Assembly (NCBI GenBank): GCA_021796275.1
Contig: JAJYOI010000006.1
Coordinates: forward strand, 1 to 61,697
Origin: Bacteroidota bacterium
GTDB lineage: Bacteria > Bacteroidota > Ignavibacteria > UBA10030 > UBA8401
Length of the DNA stretch: 61,697 nt
Direction: 5' to 3'
Part shown: positions 8,187-15,048 of the stretch, in pieces
Position numbering within the stretch: the first letter of the stretch is position 1
Layout: each line of letters opens with the position of its first letter
The notes under the pieces: model-generated
Told to the model about the DNA's origin: nothing
The model's input: only the letters and a program-made list of their open reading frames with translations
The model's database searches: none
Made by a program: the position numbers and the translations under genes

Positions 8187-9140
8187 ATGCAGCGCGAAAC
8201 AATTATTGATAAGGCGCTCGGCAAGGTCAGGGAACAGCGCGGCTGGCGAAAGCAAATTGCCCTGCGCGCCGCCGTTGAAGTTGCCGACGTGGACACGCTG
8301 ATGACCGGGCGCGATGACCGCATTGTTGAAGCGGCGCTTTCGCTTACCGGACTCGGCGGAAGCATCCGCGCCGTAGACACGAGCGTGAAACGCTTCATCG
8401 AAAAGATCGTTCGCGCTGCGGCGTGGGATAAAAGAATATACGCGGTGTTTGGTCCGACAGGCGCCGGAAAAACTTTCACTCTGAAGGCGATCATTCCGAC
8501 AATCGAAGAACCGGTCGCGCTCGTGCGGATCACGCAGCACAACAGGAACAGCATCGGCAGAATTACACAGGACATTCATCGAGCGCTGCACGTGCGCGTG
8601 AAGGGTTCGAATCCGACATCATCGTACATCGGGCAGAATTTTTTCGCGAAGCTGATGGACTTGGCTCAAACGCGGTGCGTCGTCATCATTGATGAAGCTC
8701 AGAAGCTCAGCGATAATTCGTTCGAACTTTTGCGCGACATTTATGACGAATCGCAGGCGTCGCTCGTGCTCATCGGCTCGACCGTGTTTGCCGAACGGCT
8801 TGCGAAAAAAAGAATTTCCGACGAAGTATTCGGGCAATTTCTGCGCCGCGTTGACGACCGGTACGAACTGCCGCACGCAACTCCCGGCGACGTAAAATTA
8901 TTCCTGAACGCGTACGGAATCGAAATCGATAAAACCGACACGCGTGCAATTGCCCGGAAGATCGGTAACTACGGCGACATTGATACACTTGCACGCGCAA
9001 TGCGCATTATTGCCGGAAGTGTTGAAGAAGGTGAATTGTCATGGAAAAAAGTCGGCAGCGGACAAATTATTGACGCTATCGAACGGATCACCATGCTGAT
9101 GACCGTTGAGGAAGAAGATGGAACCGAAGCTCAATCGTAA
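8187..9140 (+). CDS. MuB-like AAA+ transposition ATPase
   Basis: The 317-residue protein has an N-terminal HTH-like segment (about 20-52). An AAA+ core follows, with Walker A GPTGAGKT at 89-96 and Walker B VVIIDEA at 165-171. MuB binds target DNA as ATP filaments, delivers it to MuA and gives target immunity. The order transposase, two small genes, ATPase resembles Mu A-B. The overlap with the next gene indicates a shared transcript. Confidence 0.9.
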   Translation: MQRETIIDKALGKVREQRGWRKQIALRAAVEVADVDTLMTGRDDRIVEAALSLTGLGGSIRAVDTSVKRFIEKIVRAAAWDKRIYAVFGPTGAGKTFTLKAIIPTIEEPVALVRITQHNRNSIGRITQDIHRALHVRVKGSNPTSSYIGQNFFAKLMDLAQTRCVVIIDEAQKLSDNSFELLRDIYDESQASLVLIGSTVFAERLAKKRISDEVFGQFLRRVDDRYELPHATPGDVKLFLNAYGIEIDKTDTRAIARKIGNYGDIDTLARAMRIIAGSVEEGELSWKKVGSGQIIDAIERITMLMTVEEEDGTEAQS

Positions 9141-9561
9141 ACTGCACGCTTTAGCGAACGGCATTGCGCCGGGCCAAGCACACGACTTTTTGAAACGCGA
9201 AGCCGAGGAACAATTCAAGGTCGGCTACGGAGAATTGACCGAAGCGCAGGCACGACAGCTTGCGCTTCGGCTTCGCGCAGTGAAAGAGCGCGTCCGGACA
9301 GAAATATTCCGCGCGCTCAACGGAGCGGAAGGTTCGCCAATTTCGGAAGAGCATCTCTCACAAATACGGCAGTACCGGAAGCTGCTCGGCTGGAGCGATG
9401 GATATTTCACAGAAATGGTCCGCGCGCGGTACGGTGAGCAATCGCTCGAAACTCTGCCGCGCTGGAAAGGTGTGCGGTTGGTGCTGTACTTGCAAAAACG
9501 ATGGCATCAGAAAAAGTTAAAAGTGAAAAATGAAAAAATAAAGACTGGAGATGCGGCATAA
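9118..9561 (+). CDS. Mu gp16/GemA-like regulatory protein
   Basis: The start at 9118 is preferred because GAGGAAG precedes it. The product has 147 residues. The C-terminal part (ISEEHLSQIRQYRKLLGWSD, then LYLQKRWH) resembles the gp16/GemA family seen in the early region of Mu-like phages. The last codons lie in an AT-rich stretch (AAAAGTTAAAAGTGAAAAAT) that looks like an inserted host repeat and gives a lysine-rich tail. The family call is moderate. Confidence 0.6.
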   Translation: MEPKLNRKLHALANGIAPGQAHDFLKREAEEQFKVGYGELTEAQARQLALRLRAVKERVRTEIFRALNGAEGSPISEEHLSQIRQYRKLLGWSDGYFTEMVRARYGEQSLETLPRWKGVRLVLYLQKRWHQKKLKVKNEKIKTGDAA

Positions 9562-9764
9562 TGGGCACTGAGGCGAAGTGGAAAATAGAAATTTGCGACA
9601 GATGTGCAGGGTGTGGCTGGAAACGGATAGAGAAAAGAATTTCCGGTTCGGAATGGGAGTGGATAAGAGTGAAGTGTTCTGAATGCCGTGGCACGGGGCG
9701 ATTAACTGTTTCGACAACGATTAAAAAATCAGCCTTTTCCGACGAGGAAAACAATGAAGCATAA
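9561..9764 (+). CDS. small zinc-ribbon protein (DnaJ-type CxxCxG pairs)
   Basis: The 67-residue protein contains CDRCAGCGW and CSECRGTGR, two CxxCxGxG-like knuckles that probably bind one zinc. The start overlaps the previous stop as TAATG. Such small zinc proteins are frequent in phage early operons. No specific function can be assigned. Confidence 0.7.
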   Translation: MGTEAKWKIEICDRCAGCGWKRIEKRISGSEWEWIRVKCSECRGTGRLTVSTTIKKSAFSDEENNEA

Positions 9765-10020
9765 CCGGGTGATCACGATTTCAGAACATTCAATAGACCG
9801 TTTTATTGAGCGCTTCAATTTCGCAGGGAAAAATTCTTCGGTGCTTTCGCATGTGCGGATCGCGGCAGAAAAAGCGATTGTGGAAATCTGGCACAACGCC
9901 AGCTACATCAGTGACAATGCTGACGGCGTGTTGTTCCGCAGCCGGGATTACCAAGTCGACTTCATCGTGAAAGACCGGCAGATCACAACACTGTTCCCGA
10001 CAAAAATAAAACAAGGATAA
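9754..10020 (+). CDS. hypothetical protein, possibly DUF4258-like
   Basis: The 88-residue product begins with ITISEHSIDRFIERF and ends with a beta strand pair (VDFIVKDRQITTLFPT). This recalls small DUF4258/RelE-like folds, but the match is weak. It overlaps the previous gene by 11 bp, which supports translation from the same mRNA. Confidence 0.55.
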   Translation: MKHNRVITISEHSIDRFIERFNFAGKNSSVLSHVRIAAEKAIVEIWHNASYISDNADGVLFRSRDYQVDFIVKDRQITTLFPTKIKQG

Positions 10021-10024
10021 CCGT

Positions 10025-10189
10025 ATGCTCATCGTCGTTCAGGCGGTAGGTTTTTTGATGCTCCAATTCAAGGTGATAGAATCATCGCACAGAAATTTCA
10101 CGGTCGGCGATTCGGTTGATTCAGGTAAAATACTTCTCGCCGTCCGTCAGGGTTACGCCGTAACAATTCTTCCACCGGAGAAAATTTAA
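10025..10189 (+). CDS. 54-residue hypothetical protein (below ORF-track limit)
   Basis: ATG at 10025 opens a 54-codon frame ending in TAA at 10187-10189. That stop overlaps the next ATG (TAATG), as for several neighbours. The start lies 4 bp after the preceding stop. The product is hydrophobic at the N-terminus (MLIVVQAVGFLML) and then beta-rich. Tight packing on both sides is the main evidence that it is real. Confidence 0.6.
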   Translation: MLIVVQAVGFLMLQFKVIESSHRNFTVGDSVDSGKILLAVRQGYAVTILPPEKI

Positions 10190-10482
10190 TGACACACAAC
10201 GAACGCATTTATCATCAGGCGAGATTTTCGACAAATATTCAAACATGTAAGGGCTGCGGCGCGCGCATACTTTGGATGAAAACCCTGCGCGGGAAAAATA
10301 TTCCCGTTGATCCGCAGCTCATTCACGTCCCGCGCGAGCGCGAAGGAACGCTGCTCGACAAAGACGGCATAATTCACCGCTCTCTCGCCGCCGGACAAAC
10401 GGGTTGGACTCCGCATTGGGTTACGTGCCCGAAGGCGGAACAATTTCATCAATCAACAAATCCGAAAGGAGTTTTGCAATGA
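10189..10482 (+). CDS. phage zinc-ribbon protein
   Basis: The 97-residue protein has CKGCGARILWM near residue 20, then RGKNIPVDP, then GWTPHWVTCPKAEQF. This order is common in small phage proteins with one zinc site (CxxC plus a distal H/C). It sits in the early operon with 4-bp overlaps on both sides. Its biochemical role is unknown. Confidence 0.7.
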   Translation: MTHNERIYHQARFSTNIQTCKGCGARILWMKTLRGKNIPVDPQLIHVPREREGTLLDKDGIIHRSLAAGQTGWTPHWVTCPKAEQFHQSTNPKGVLQ

Positions 10483-10838
10483 CAGAAGAAATTCTTCGAC
10501 AGGTTATGCTCGCCGTTGGTTCGGCCGCGCTTTTTATTTTCATCACGGGCTGGATTATCAAGGTCCTCCGCGCCGCGCATGATTTTGACGAGTCGATGAG
10601 AATGGCAATGCTGCGCGACGAAGCACGGAAGAAAAATCCGAATTGCTCACTCATCGCCGCACTTTCATTGCTGCGGAGAGATAAGTACGACGAGATTATG
10701 AACACGGCAACCAGTGCGGAGAAAGTTTCCGACCTTATGCGCGATTACTTAATTCTTAACGATGAAATCAACAGGCTCGCTGAATTGATGTCAGACCAAA
10801 CAAGCTCGTTCCGCAAAACCGGAACGTTCGCCGTTTAA
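10479..10838 (+). CDS. phage protein with one membrane helix
   Basis: The start at 10479 follows AAAGGAG and overlaps the previous stop (ATGA). The ORF-track start at 10404 is inside the upstream gene. The 119-residue product has a transmembrane segment at about residues 8-28 (VMLAVGSAALFIFITGWIIK). A charged helical domain follows. No family is recognised. Confidence 0.65.
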   Translation: MTEEILRQVMLAVGSAALFIFITGWIIKVLRAAHDFDESMRMAMLRDEARKKNPNCSLIAALSLLRRDKYDEIMNTATSAEKVSDLMRDYLILNDEINRLAELMSDQTSSFRKTGTFAV

Positions 10839-10854
10839 GAAAGGAATTTGGAAC

Positions 10855-11130
10855 ATGCAGACACATGAGCTTCAACCTATTTTCGAGAAGAAACAAAGCG
10901 AGCTGAGCGAATTACAGAAAGCAATCGCTTTGATAGAAAAACAATGCTCCGCGCTTAAATCCACGGTGCATGAATACAACGAGTTGATGCAGGAACGAAA
11001 GAAGCTGCGGAAAAGCGCGGCACAGATGCAGAAAGAAATGAAGATTGTCGCCTCGTTCTTCGAAGGCACGACAATTTTTGACGAACGATTTCCACTATTT
11101 TCTCAACCACAAAATCAGGAGCCAGCATGA
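10855..11130 (+). CDS. coiled-coil early phage protein
   Basis: The 91-residue product is mostly one predicted coiled coil (about residues 8-65, rich in E, K, L and Q heptads). It overlaps the Gam gene start by 4 bp (ATGA). By position it may act with Gam, but no motif shows this. Confidence 0.6.
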   Translation: MQTHELQPIFEKKQSELSELQKAIALIEKQCSALKSTVHEYNELMQERKKLRKSAAQMQKEMKIVASFFEGTTIFDERFPLFSQPQNQEPA

Positions 11131-11648
11131 AAACAAACACGGTCGGCAGCTTCAGCGATGCCGATGAGCTTCTACTCGAGTACGCGGGCAACGAAGCCAC
11201 GCGCGCGAAGGAAGAGGCAAAGATGAACGAACGCATCCAAAGCATTCGCGATGATTTCAACGCGCGGACGCGCGACATGCTTCAGCGGAACGCAGAGATC
11301 GAGAAAGCGATCGAAGCATTCTGCATTCAGCATAAGGATGAGTTTGAAAAAACAAAGTCGCGCGAATTGCTGCACGGACAGATCGGCTTTCGCACTAATC
11401 CGCCGAAGGTCTCTCTGCTCAACCGGAAGTATAATCTGAAAACAGTACTCGAGCTGACGCGCCGGATTTTCAAAGGCGGCTACCTTCGAAAGACTGAAGA
11501 AATCGACAAGGAAAAAATCCTTGCTGATTACAGCGCAAAAAGTCTCACCGATGCAGAGCTTGCGGCGGTTGGTTTGCGCGTTGACCAGCAGGAACAAGCC
11601 GGAATCCTTTCGATCAAGTGGGAATCCATCGAGCAGAGCGCGGCATGA
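11127..11648 (+). CDS. Mu Gam-like host nuclease inhibitor
   Basis: The 173-residue protein has an N-terminal helical coiled coil and the Gam hallmark LHGQIGFRTNPPKVSLLN in the centre. Mu Gam is a Ku-like dimer that binds double-strand ends and shields them from host exonucleases such as RecBCD. The length matches Mu Gam (174). Both flanking genes overlap by 4 bp, consistent with one early operon. Confidence 0.87.
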   Translation: MKTNTVGSFSDADELLLEYAGNEATRAKEEAKMNERIQSIRDDFNARTRDMLQRNAEIEKAIEAFCIQHKDEFEKTKSRELLHGQIGFRTNPPKVSLLNRKYNLKTVLELTRRIFKGGYLRKTEEIDKEKILADYSAKSLTDAELAAVGLRVDQQEQAGILSIKWESIEQSAA

Positions 11649-11995
11649 CAAGCGAACCGACATTGTTCGACGCAAAAGAAAATCGCAATGCGGTTTTCGC
11701 GCAGATTCAAGATCGCCTTTCGGCGTCACGTATGCGCGTCTTCAATGCACTGTTCGAACTCGGCCGCGCAACCGACCAGCAGATCAAAGAAAAATTGGGC
11801 GTCGAGATCAACATTGTTACCGGCCGTCGCCGAGAATTGTGCGAGATGAAACTTGTGAAGAATGTCGGCGAAGAAATCGGACCATACAGGCAGCCGCGCA
11901 CCGTTTGGGAAATTGATTACACGCAACTCACTTATTTTCTCAACCAAATTAAAAGAGGCACACATGACAAAAAACTCAGCGTCAGCGAAGGCTGA
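11645..11995 (+). CDS. winged-helix DNA-binding protein
   Basis: From the ATG at 11645 (overlapping the Gam stop) the product has 116 residues. The N-terminal half resembles a winged helix (MRVFNALFELGRATDQQIKEKLG, then INIVTGRRRELCEMKLVK). A beta wing (YRQPRTVWEI) follows. It is probably a phage transcription regulator. The target is unknown. Confidence 0.65.
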   Translation: MTSEPTLFDAKENRNAVFAQIQDRLSASRMRVFNALFELGRATDQQIKEKLGVEINIVTGRRRELCEMKLVKNVGEEIGPYRQPRTVWEIDYTQLTYFLNQIKRGTHDKKLSVSEG

Positions 11996-12305
11996 CAAAG
12001 CTGCTCAGGCGTTAGTGGATGCAGGACAAGCTCTTGCAGCAGATCAAGGCGCGACACCGCAAACGTCACCGGATAAACCGGAAGCGCCGCAGGCGCCGGC
12101 ACCGGAAAAACCAAAGAATCCGTCTTTCGATTTTAAGTTTGATTTCGTGAAAGATGACAAGGTCGTGCGGACGGAAAATATTTCCGTCCAAGCCGAGACA
12201 CGCGAATATGCGTGGCGCGCCGCAGTGATCATCGCGAAAGAAAACGCAAAGCCCGGCGAGCGTGCACAATACGTTCATCTGCCGAAAAAAGAAGTGAAGA
12301 AATAA
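11964..12305 (+). CDS. proline/alanine-rich phage protein
   Basis: The start at 11964 follows AAAAGAGG. The ORF-track start at 11862 overlaps the upstream gene and is not preferred. The 113-residue product has a low-complexity A/P/Q/K-rich first half. A compact second half (FDFKFDFVKDDKVVRTENIS) follows. Nothing in it identifies a function. Confidence 0.6.
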   Translation: MTKNSASAKADKAAQALVDAGQALAADQGATPQTSPDKPEAPQAPAPEKPKNPSFDFKFDFVKDDKVVRTENISVQAETREYAWRAAVIIAKENAKPGERAQYVHLPKKEVKK

Positions 12306-12315
12306 TGCGTTGGAT

Positions 12316-12391
12316 GCTGCAAAGTTTTCTATGGGAAAACACCAGCGCGATGAGCATGGAGATGGCAGGTTCGAATCCTGCCTTAGCCTCA
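12316..12391 (+). other. structured non-coding segment with a tRNA-like T-arm
   Basis: The gap 12306-12423 holds two hairpins. The first is GTTTTC-TATGG-GAAAAC enclosed by GCTG/CAGC (12316-12346). The second is GGCAGG-TTCGAAT-CCTGCC (12364-12382), which is a perfect tRNA T-stem-loop, followed by TTAGCCTCA. No matching 5' acceptor strand or anticodon arm is present, so it is not a normal tRNA. Confidence 0.45.
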
Positions 12392-12423
12392 ATTCTGAAC
12401 TTTACATTTTGACTTTTGAATTA

Positions 12424-12645
12424 ATGATCTGTCCGTTTTGCAAATACGATTATCGAGATGTCGAAGAAGACGAGATGCCGGGCGGTGTTGTCCGCGTGGA
12501 CGATCATTTTTATAAGACGTACCGCCGCCTCGGACGCCGCTGTCCTCATTGCGGAAAAGTCGCGGAGTTCATCGAGCGTCCGACCGGCAGCTTGTATTTT
12601 AAACGGTTTGAACAGAAATCACAAAAGAGGAAAAGAAGCAAATGA
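12424..12645 (+). CDS. small zinc-finger phage protein
   Basis: From ATG at 12424 the product has 73 residues with CPFCKYDY and CPHCGKV, a two-CxxC zinc ribbon. A basic tail (KSQKRKRSK) follows. The upstream part of the ORF-track entry (from 12310) crosses the tRNA-like hairpins and is unlikely to be coding. There is no good ribosome site; the start is preceded by an AT-rich repeat-like stretch. Confidence 0.6.
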   Translation: MICPFCKYDYRDVEEDEMPGGVVRVDDHFYKTYRRLGRRCPHCGKVAEFIERPTGSLYFKRFEQKSQKRKRSK

Positions 12646-13040
12646 AAATCGGAAATTTTTGTTCACGGTCGCTTCATCAAATTGCACTGCTGAGATTCCT
12701 TTCGCAACGCCGTCGCGCAACGCGGAAAGAATTGTTTGAAGCATTTCCGGCGCGGTTCAATAATTCTCTGCGGTGCAACTTCTCCGCCGTTGTGCGCGCA
12801 CTTGCCGGCAGGGGAATGATTGAAATCCAAACGAGCAACGGCGGCGAACAAGGCGCGCGGATTGAAGGCGTTGCGCTTTCAGAATTCGGCTGGATGGAGC
12901 TCAACGCCGAACCGCCGAAAGCAGAATCAGTCGCGCTGAATAACGTGCCCTGCGGGCGCATTATGAACGGCTGCTATCATGCACACCAATGTCATCTTGC
13001 GCCGCGCTGTGCGGCAGCGCAGAGGATGAAAAATGAATGA
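12642..13040 (+). CDS. winged-helix-like protein with Cys/His-rich tail
   Basis: The 132-residue product overlaps the preceding gene by 4 bp. An HTH-like region (ATRKELFEAFPARFNNSLRC, then VVRALAGRGMIEIQTSN) is followed by a cysteine- and histidine-rich end (CGRIMNGCYHAHQCHLAPRC). The tail may bind zinc. It directly precedes the methyltransferase, whose first ATG lies inside its last codons. Confidence 0.6.
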   Translation: MKIGNFCSRSLHQIALLRFLSQRRRATRKELFEAFPARFNNSLRCNFSAVVRALAGRGMIEIQTSNGGEQGARIEGVALSEFGWMELNAEPPKAESVALNNVPCGRIMNGCYHAHQCHLAPRCAAAQRMKNE

Positions 13041-13801
13041 ATTGTCACTGTTCACGGGGGGGGATGGGTTTACTTGGAACAAAATTACTCGGTTGGTCCA
13101 CCGTAGGTTACGTGGAAAAAGATGATTATTGCCAAAGAATTATTGCTCAAAGGATCAAAGACGGAGTTATCAATAATGCACCAATTTTCAGCGATGTCAA
13201 AACATTCATTAGTGACGGGTACGCCGGAAGCTATAAAAACATGGTTGATGTCATCACGGCAGGATTCCCATGCCAGCCATTCAGCCGCGCTTATCCCGGA
13301 AGACAAAATGAGCACGATGAACGGAACCTGTGGCCGCAAACAATCGAGACTATCAGAATCGTCAAACCGCGTTTTTTCGTTCTCGAAAATGTTGAAGCTC
13401 TCACGACGACAACATATTTCAGGAACACGATCCTCACAAGCATCGTGGAAAGCGGGTATGATTGTCAATGGGATTGTTTACCTGCGCATCTCTTCGGCGC
13501 CGCGAGCATACGCAGCAGATTGTTTCTTGTGGCCCACGCCGACGGCGAGCGATGCAATGCGTTTAAATTTCACGGTGCAGCAGTTAGCCACAGCACGATC
13601 GAAAAAACTGCAAGCGAAGAAGCTTTTTCGTTTTACTTCGGGAAATTTGAACGAGGTAATGGCGGAAGAGTTTTCAGAAAGCCTGACGCCGGAATTCTCG
13701 GAATGGTTAATGATGATCCCGATAGGTTGGACAGGCTTAAAGCCGTTGGAAACGGACAGGTTCCGGCTGTGGTTAAATTTGTTTGTGAAAGAATAAAATG
13801 A
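13033..13801 (+). CDS. phage C5 DNA cytosine methyltransferase, frame-interrupted at a G8 tract
   Basis: The frame starting at 13037 shows the C5-methyltransferase motifs in order: PCQPFS (IV), LENVEAL (VI), SIRSRLFLV (VIII) and AVGNGQVP (X). Motif I is missing from that frame. The ATG at 13033 instead reads MNELSLFTG, the expected motif I start, but in another frame. The two frames meet in GGGGGGGG (13056-13063). With 7 or 10 Gs they would join. As written the enzyme is probably off or poorly active unless a shift occurs. The gene would methylate phage or host DNA, perhaps for anti-restriction. Confidence 0.8.
13056..13063. repeat. G8 homopolymer in methyltransferase motif I
   Basis: Eight consecutive Gs lie at codons 8-11 of the methyltransferase, where the coding frame changes. 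Such tracts are typical slipped-strand phase-variation sites, and also typical sequencing errors. Confidence 0.6.
13122..13796 (+). CDS. second open frame overprinted on the methyltransferase
   Basis: This 224-codon frame, one base out of phase with the methyltransferase body, is open for almost the whole gene. It reads like a recurrent phage protein: RQDSHASHSA early, WKAGMIVNGIVYL, then LWPTPTASDAM, then SLTPEFSEWLMMIPIGWT near the end. I recall this motif order from phage proteins often annotated as DNA methylases, but could not search. It may be a true overlapping gene, a frameshift product, or a family created by misread methyltransferase genes. Confidence 0.45.
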   Translation: MIIAKELLLKGSKTELSIMHQFSAMSKHSLVTGTPEAIKTWLMSSRQDSHASHSAALIPEDKMSTMNGTCGRKQSRLSESSNRVFSFSKMLKLSRRQHISGTRSSQASWKAGMIVNGIVYLRISSAPRAYAADCFLWPTPTASDAMRLNFTVQQLATARSKKLQAKKLFRFTSGNLNEVMAEEFSESLTPEFSEWLMMIPIGWTGLKPLETDRFRLWLNLFVKE

Positions 13802-14520
13802 ACCCGCGCTCACAGATAGAACAGATCAAAGCCGAGCTTGCAGCATCGCTCGCAAATAATTCTCCGCGTTTCAATCGCGCAGTTTCGCGCGAGCTGATGC
13901 GTCTCTTCGCTCAAACGAAGAACGACAATCTCTCGCTCGACGATTTCATCGCTATCATCGAAAATAAATTTCAGATTCCGGCGGCGGCAAAAGGAGCGAT
14001 CATTCTCGATCTGCGTCAGGCGCAAAAACAGATCGGCAAAGTGTGGCAGACGTATTTCAGCGAGCAGTTGCCGGTGAACAGCAATCAGTTGTCGGAGCGT
14101 GACATCACCAATCTGCTTGCGCTTTATCAGGTTGACTTTTCCCAAATCCGTACGGCAGCAAAAGATATTATCATTGACGAGCTTCGGCGTACCGCGCGCG
14201 CCGGAAGCGGTATTGAAGTCCTCCGTTCGCGTCTGCTCAGGCGCGGGCTTGCCGCCGGTGAAGCGCGCACGCTGGCAAATACCGGACTGGCACAGTTTGA
14301 CAACGCAAGCATGTTCGAGATGGCGCAGCAAGCGGGCGTGAAAAAGTTTATATACGACGGAGTTCTGCATCCGAACTCGCGTCTTTTCTGCCGCGAACAT
14401 CTCGGCAAAAAATATACAATAACTCAAATTACAAAAATGAATAACGGACAGGGCTTGCCGGTGCTGACAAGCTGCGGCGGCTACAACTGCACGCACTGGT
14501 GGACGCCAGTGGTCGAATGA
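13798..14520 (+). CDS. phage minor head protein, Mu gpF/SPP1 gp7-like
   Basis: The 240-residue protein ends with a conserved block: SRLFCREHLGKKYT, then MNNGQGLPV, then SCGGYNCTHWW. This is the hallmark of the phage head morphogenesis (Mu F / SPP1 gp7) family, which binds the portal and helps capsid assembly. The first 150 residues are helical. It overlaps the methyltransferase stop by 4 bp. It is unusual that it sits at the end of the rightward early operon while the portal and terminase genes run leftward. Confidence 0.8.
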   Translation: MNPRSQIEQIKAELAASLANNSPRFNRAVSRELMRLFAQTKNDNLSLDDFIAIIENKFQIPAAAKGAIILDLRQAQKQIGKVWQTYFSEQLPVNSNQLSERDITNLLALYQVDFSQIRTAAKDIIIDELRRTARAGSGIEVLRSRLLRRGLAAGEARTLANTGLAQFDNASMFEMAQQAGVKKFIYDGVLHPNSRLFCREHLGKKYTITQITKMNNGQGLPVLTSCGGYNCTHWWTPVVE

Positions 14521-14560
14521 ACTGCAACAAAAACAATTTTCAAACACAGAAGGAAACAAC

Positions 14561-14857
14561 ATGGAAGCATTAAGAAAACTCACGATTGCATATTTGGAAA
14601 AAGAAAATTCGCTCTCGCAGAATGAAACCGCGCGGCGTGCGGGAATTCCGACATCCACATTCTCAAAATTTTTGGCGGAAAAGTTTGCGAAAATAACATG
14701 CGAGCAGGAATCCGCGCTGCTTGCAATCATCAAACCGGAATATTCCGACGTGGATGTGATTGCCGGGAGAATCAAGCAGATCGTGTTGCGGAAATATCCG
14801 CGCCTCATTGCCGAGAGCGCAATTATCAGGCTGGCAGAAAATCTGCAAAAACCGTGA
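14561..14857 (+). CDS. XRE-like HTH protein, last gene of the rightward early operon
   Basis: The 98-residue product has a helix-turn-helix at about residues 18-40 (LSQNETARRAGIPTSTFSKFL). A helical tail (ARKYP-like, then SAIIRLAENLQKP) follows. AGGAAACAAC lies upstream of the start. In Mu this position is occupied by the activators Mor and C. This protein is not a clear Mor homologue, but a role in late-gene control is plausible. Confidence 0.65.
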   Translation: MEALRKLTIAYLEKENSLSQNETARRAGIPTSTFSKFLAEKFAKITCEQESALLAIIKPEYSDVDVIAGRIKQIVLRKYPRLIAESAIIRLAENLQKP

Positions 14858-14922
14858 AAACCGAATTTGCCCGCCGTGAGCGAAAAAGGCTCAGGATTCC
14901 CCGATATTCGGGCGGCACAGTG

Positions 14923-14950
14923 GAAACGATTAGAAACGATTTGAAACGGT
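14923..14950. repeat. three 10-bp phased GAAACGAT iterons
   Basis: GAAACGAT at 14923, GAAACGAT at 14933 and GAAACGGT at 14943 are spaced exactly 10 bp apart in the non-coding gap after the HTH gene. One helical turn per unit suggests a protein-binding site, possibly for the adjacent HTH protein. Confidence 0.45.
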
Positions 14951-14988
14951 AAAGAACCTGCGATAGAGATGTTCCAACTTCACCTCAG

Positions 14989-15012
14989 GCGGCTTAAAAA
15001 GCCGCTTTTTTT
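14989..15012 (+). terminator. intrinsic terminator of the rightward early operon
   Basis: GCGGCTT (14989-14995) and AAGCCGC (14999-15005) form a 7-bp stem with a 3-base loop, followed by seven Ts. It lies between the convergent early operon and the leftward packaging operon. Confidence 0.85.
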
Positions 15013-15048
15013 ATTCTACGCAATTCCCCGTCTGTGCGAAGTCCGCAG

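Noticed and set aside
7706-8575. 289-codon minus-strand ORF
   Set aside because: It is antisense to the regulator (7703) and the MuB-like ATPase, has biased composition rich in S, R and A, and shows no family motif.
12361-12391. complete tRNA gene
   Set aside because: Only the T-arm and a 3' tail are present; no GGCTAAG-like acceptor strand, D-arm or anticodon arm can be paired upstream.
13810-14808. 332-codon minus-strand ORF
   Set aside because: It lies opposite the gpF-like gene and the HTH gene, both of which have clear motifs and coupled starts. Its translation is cysteine- and arginine-rich without domains.
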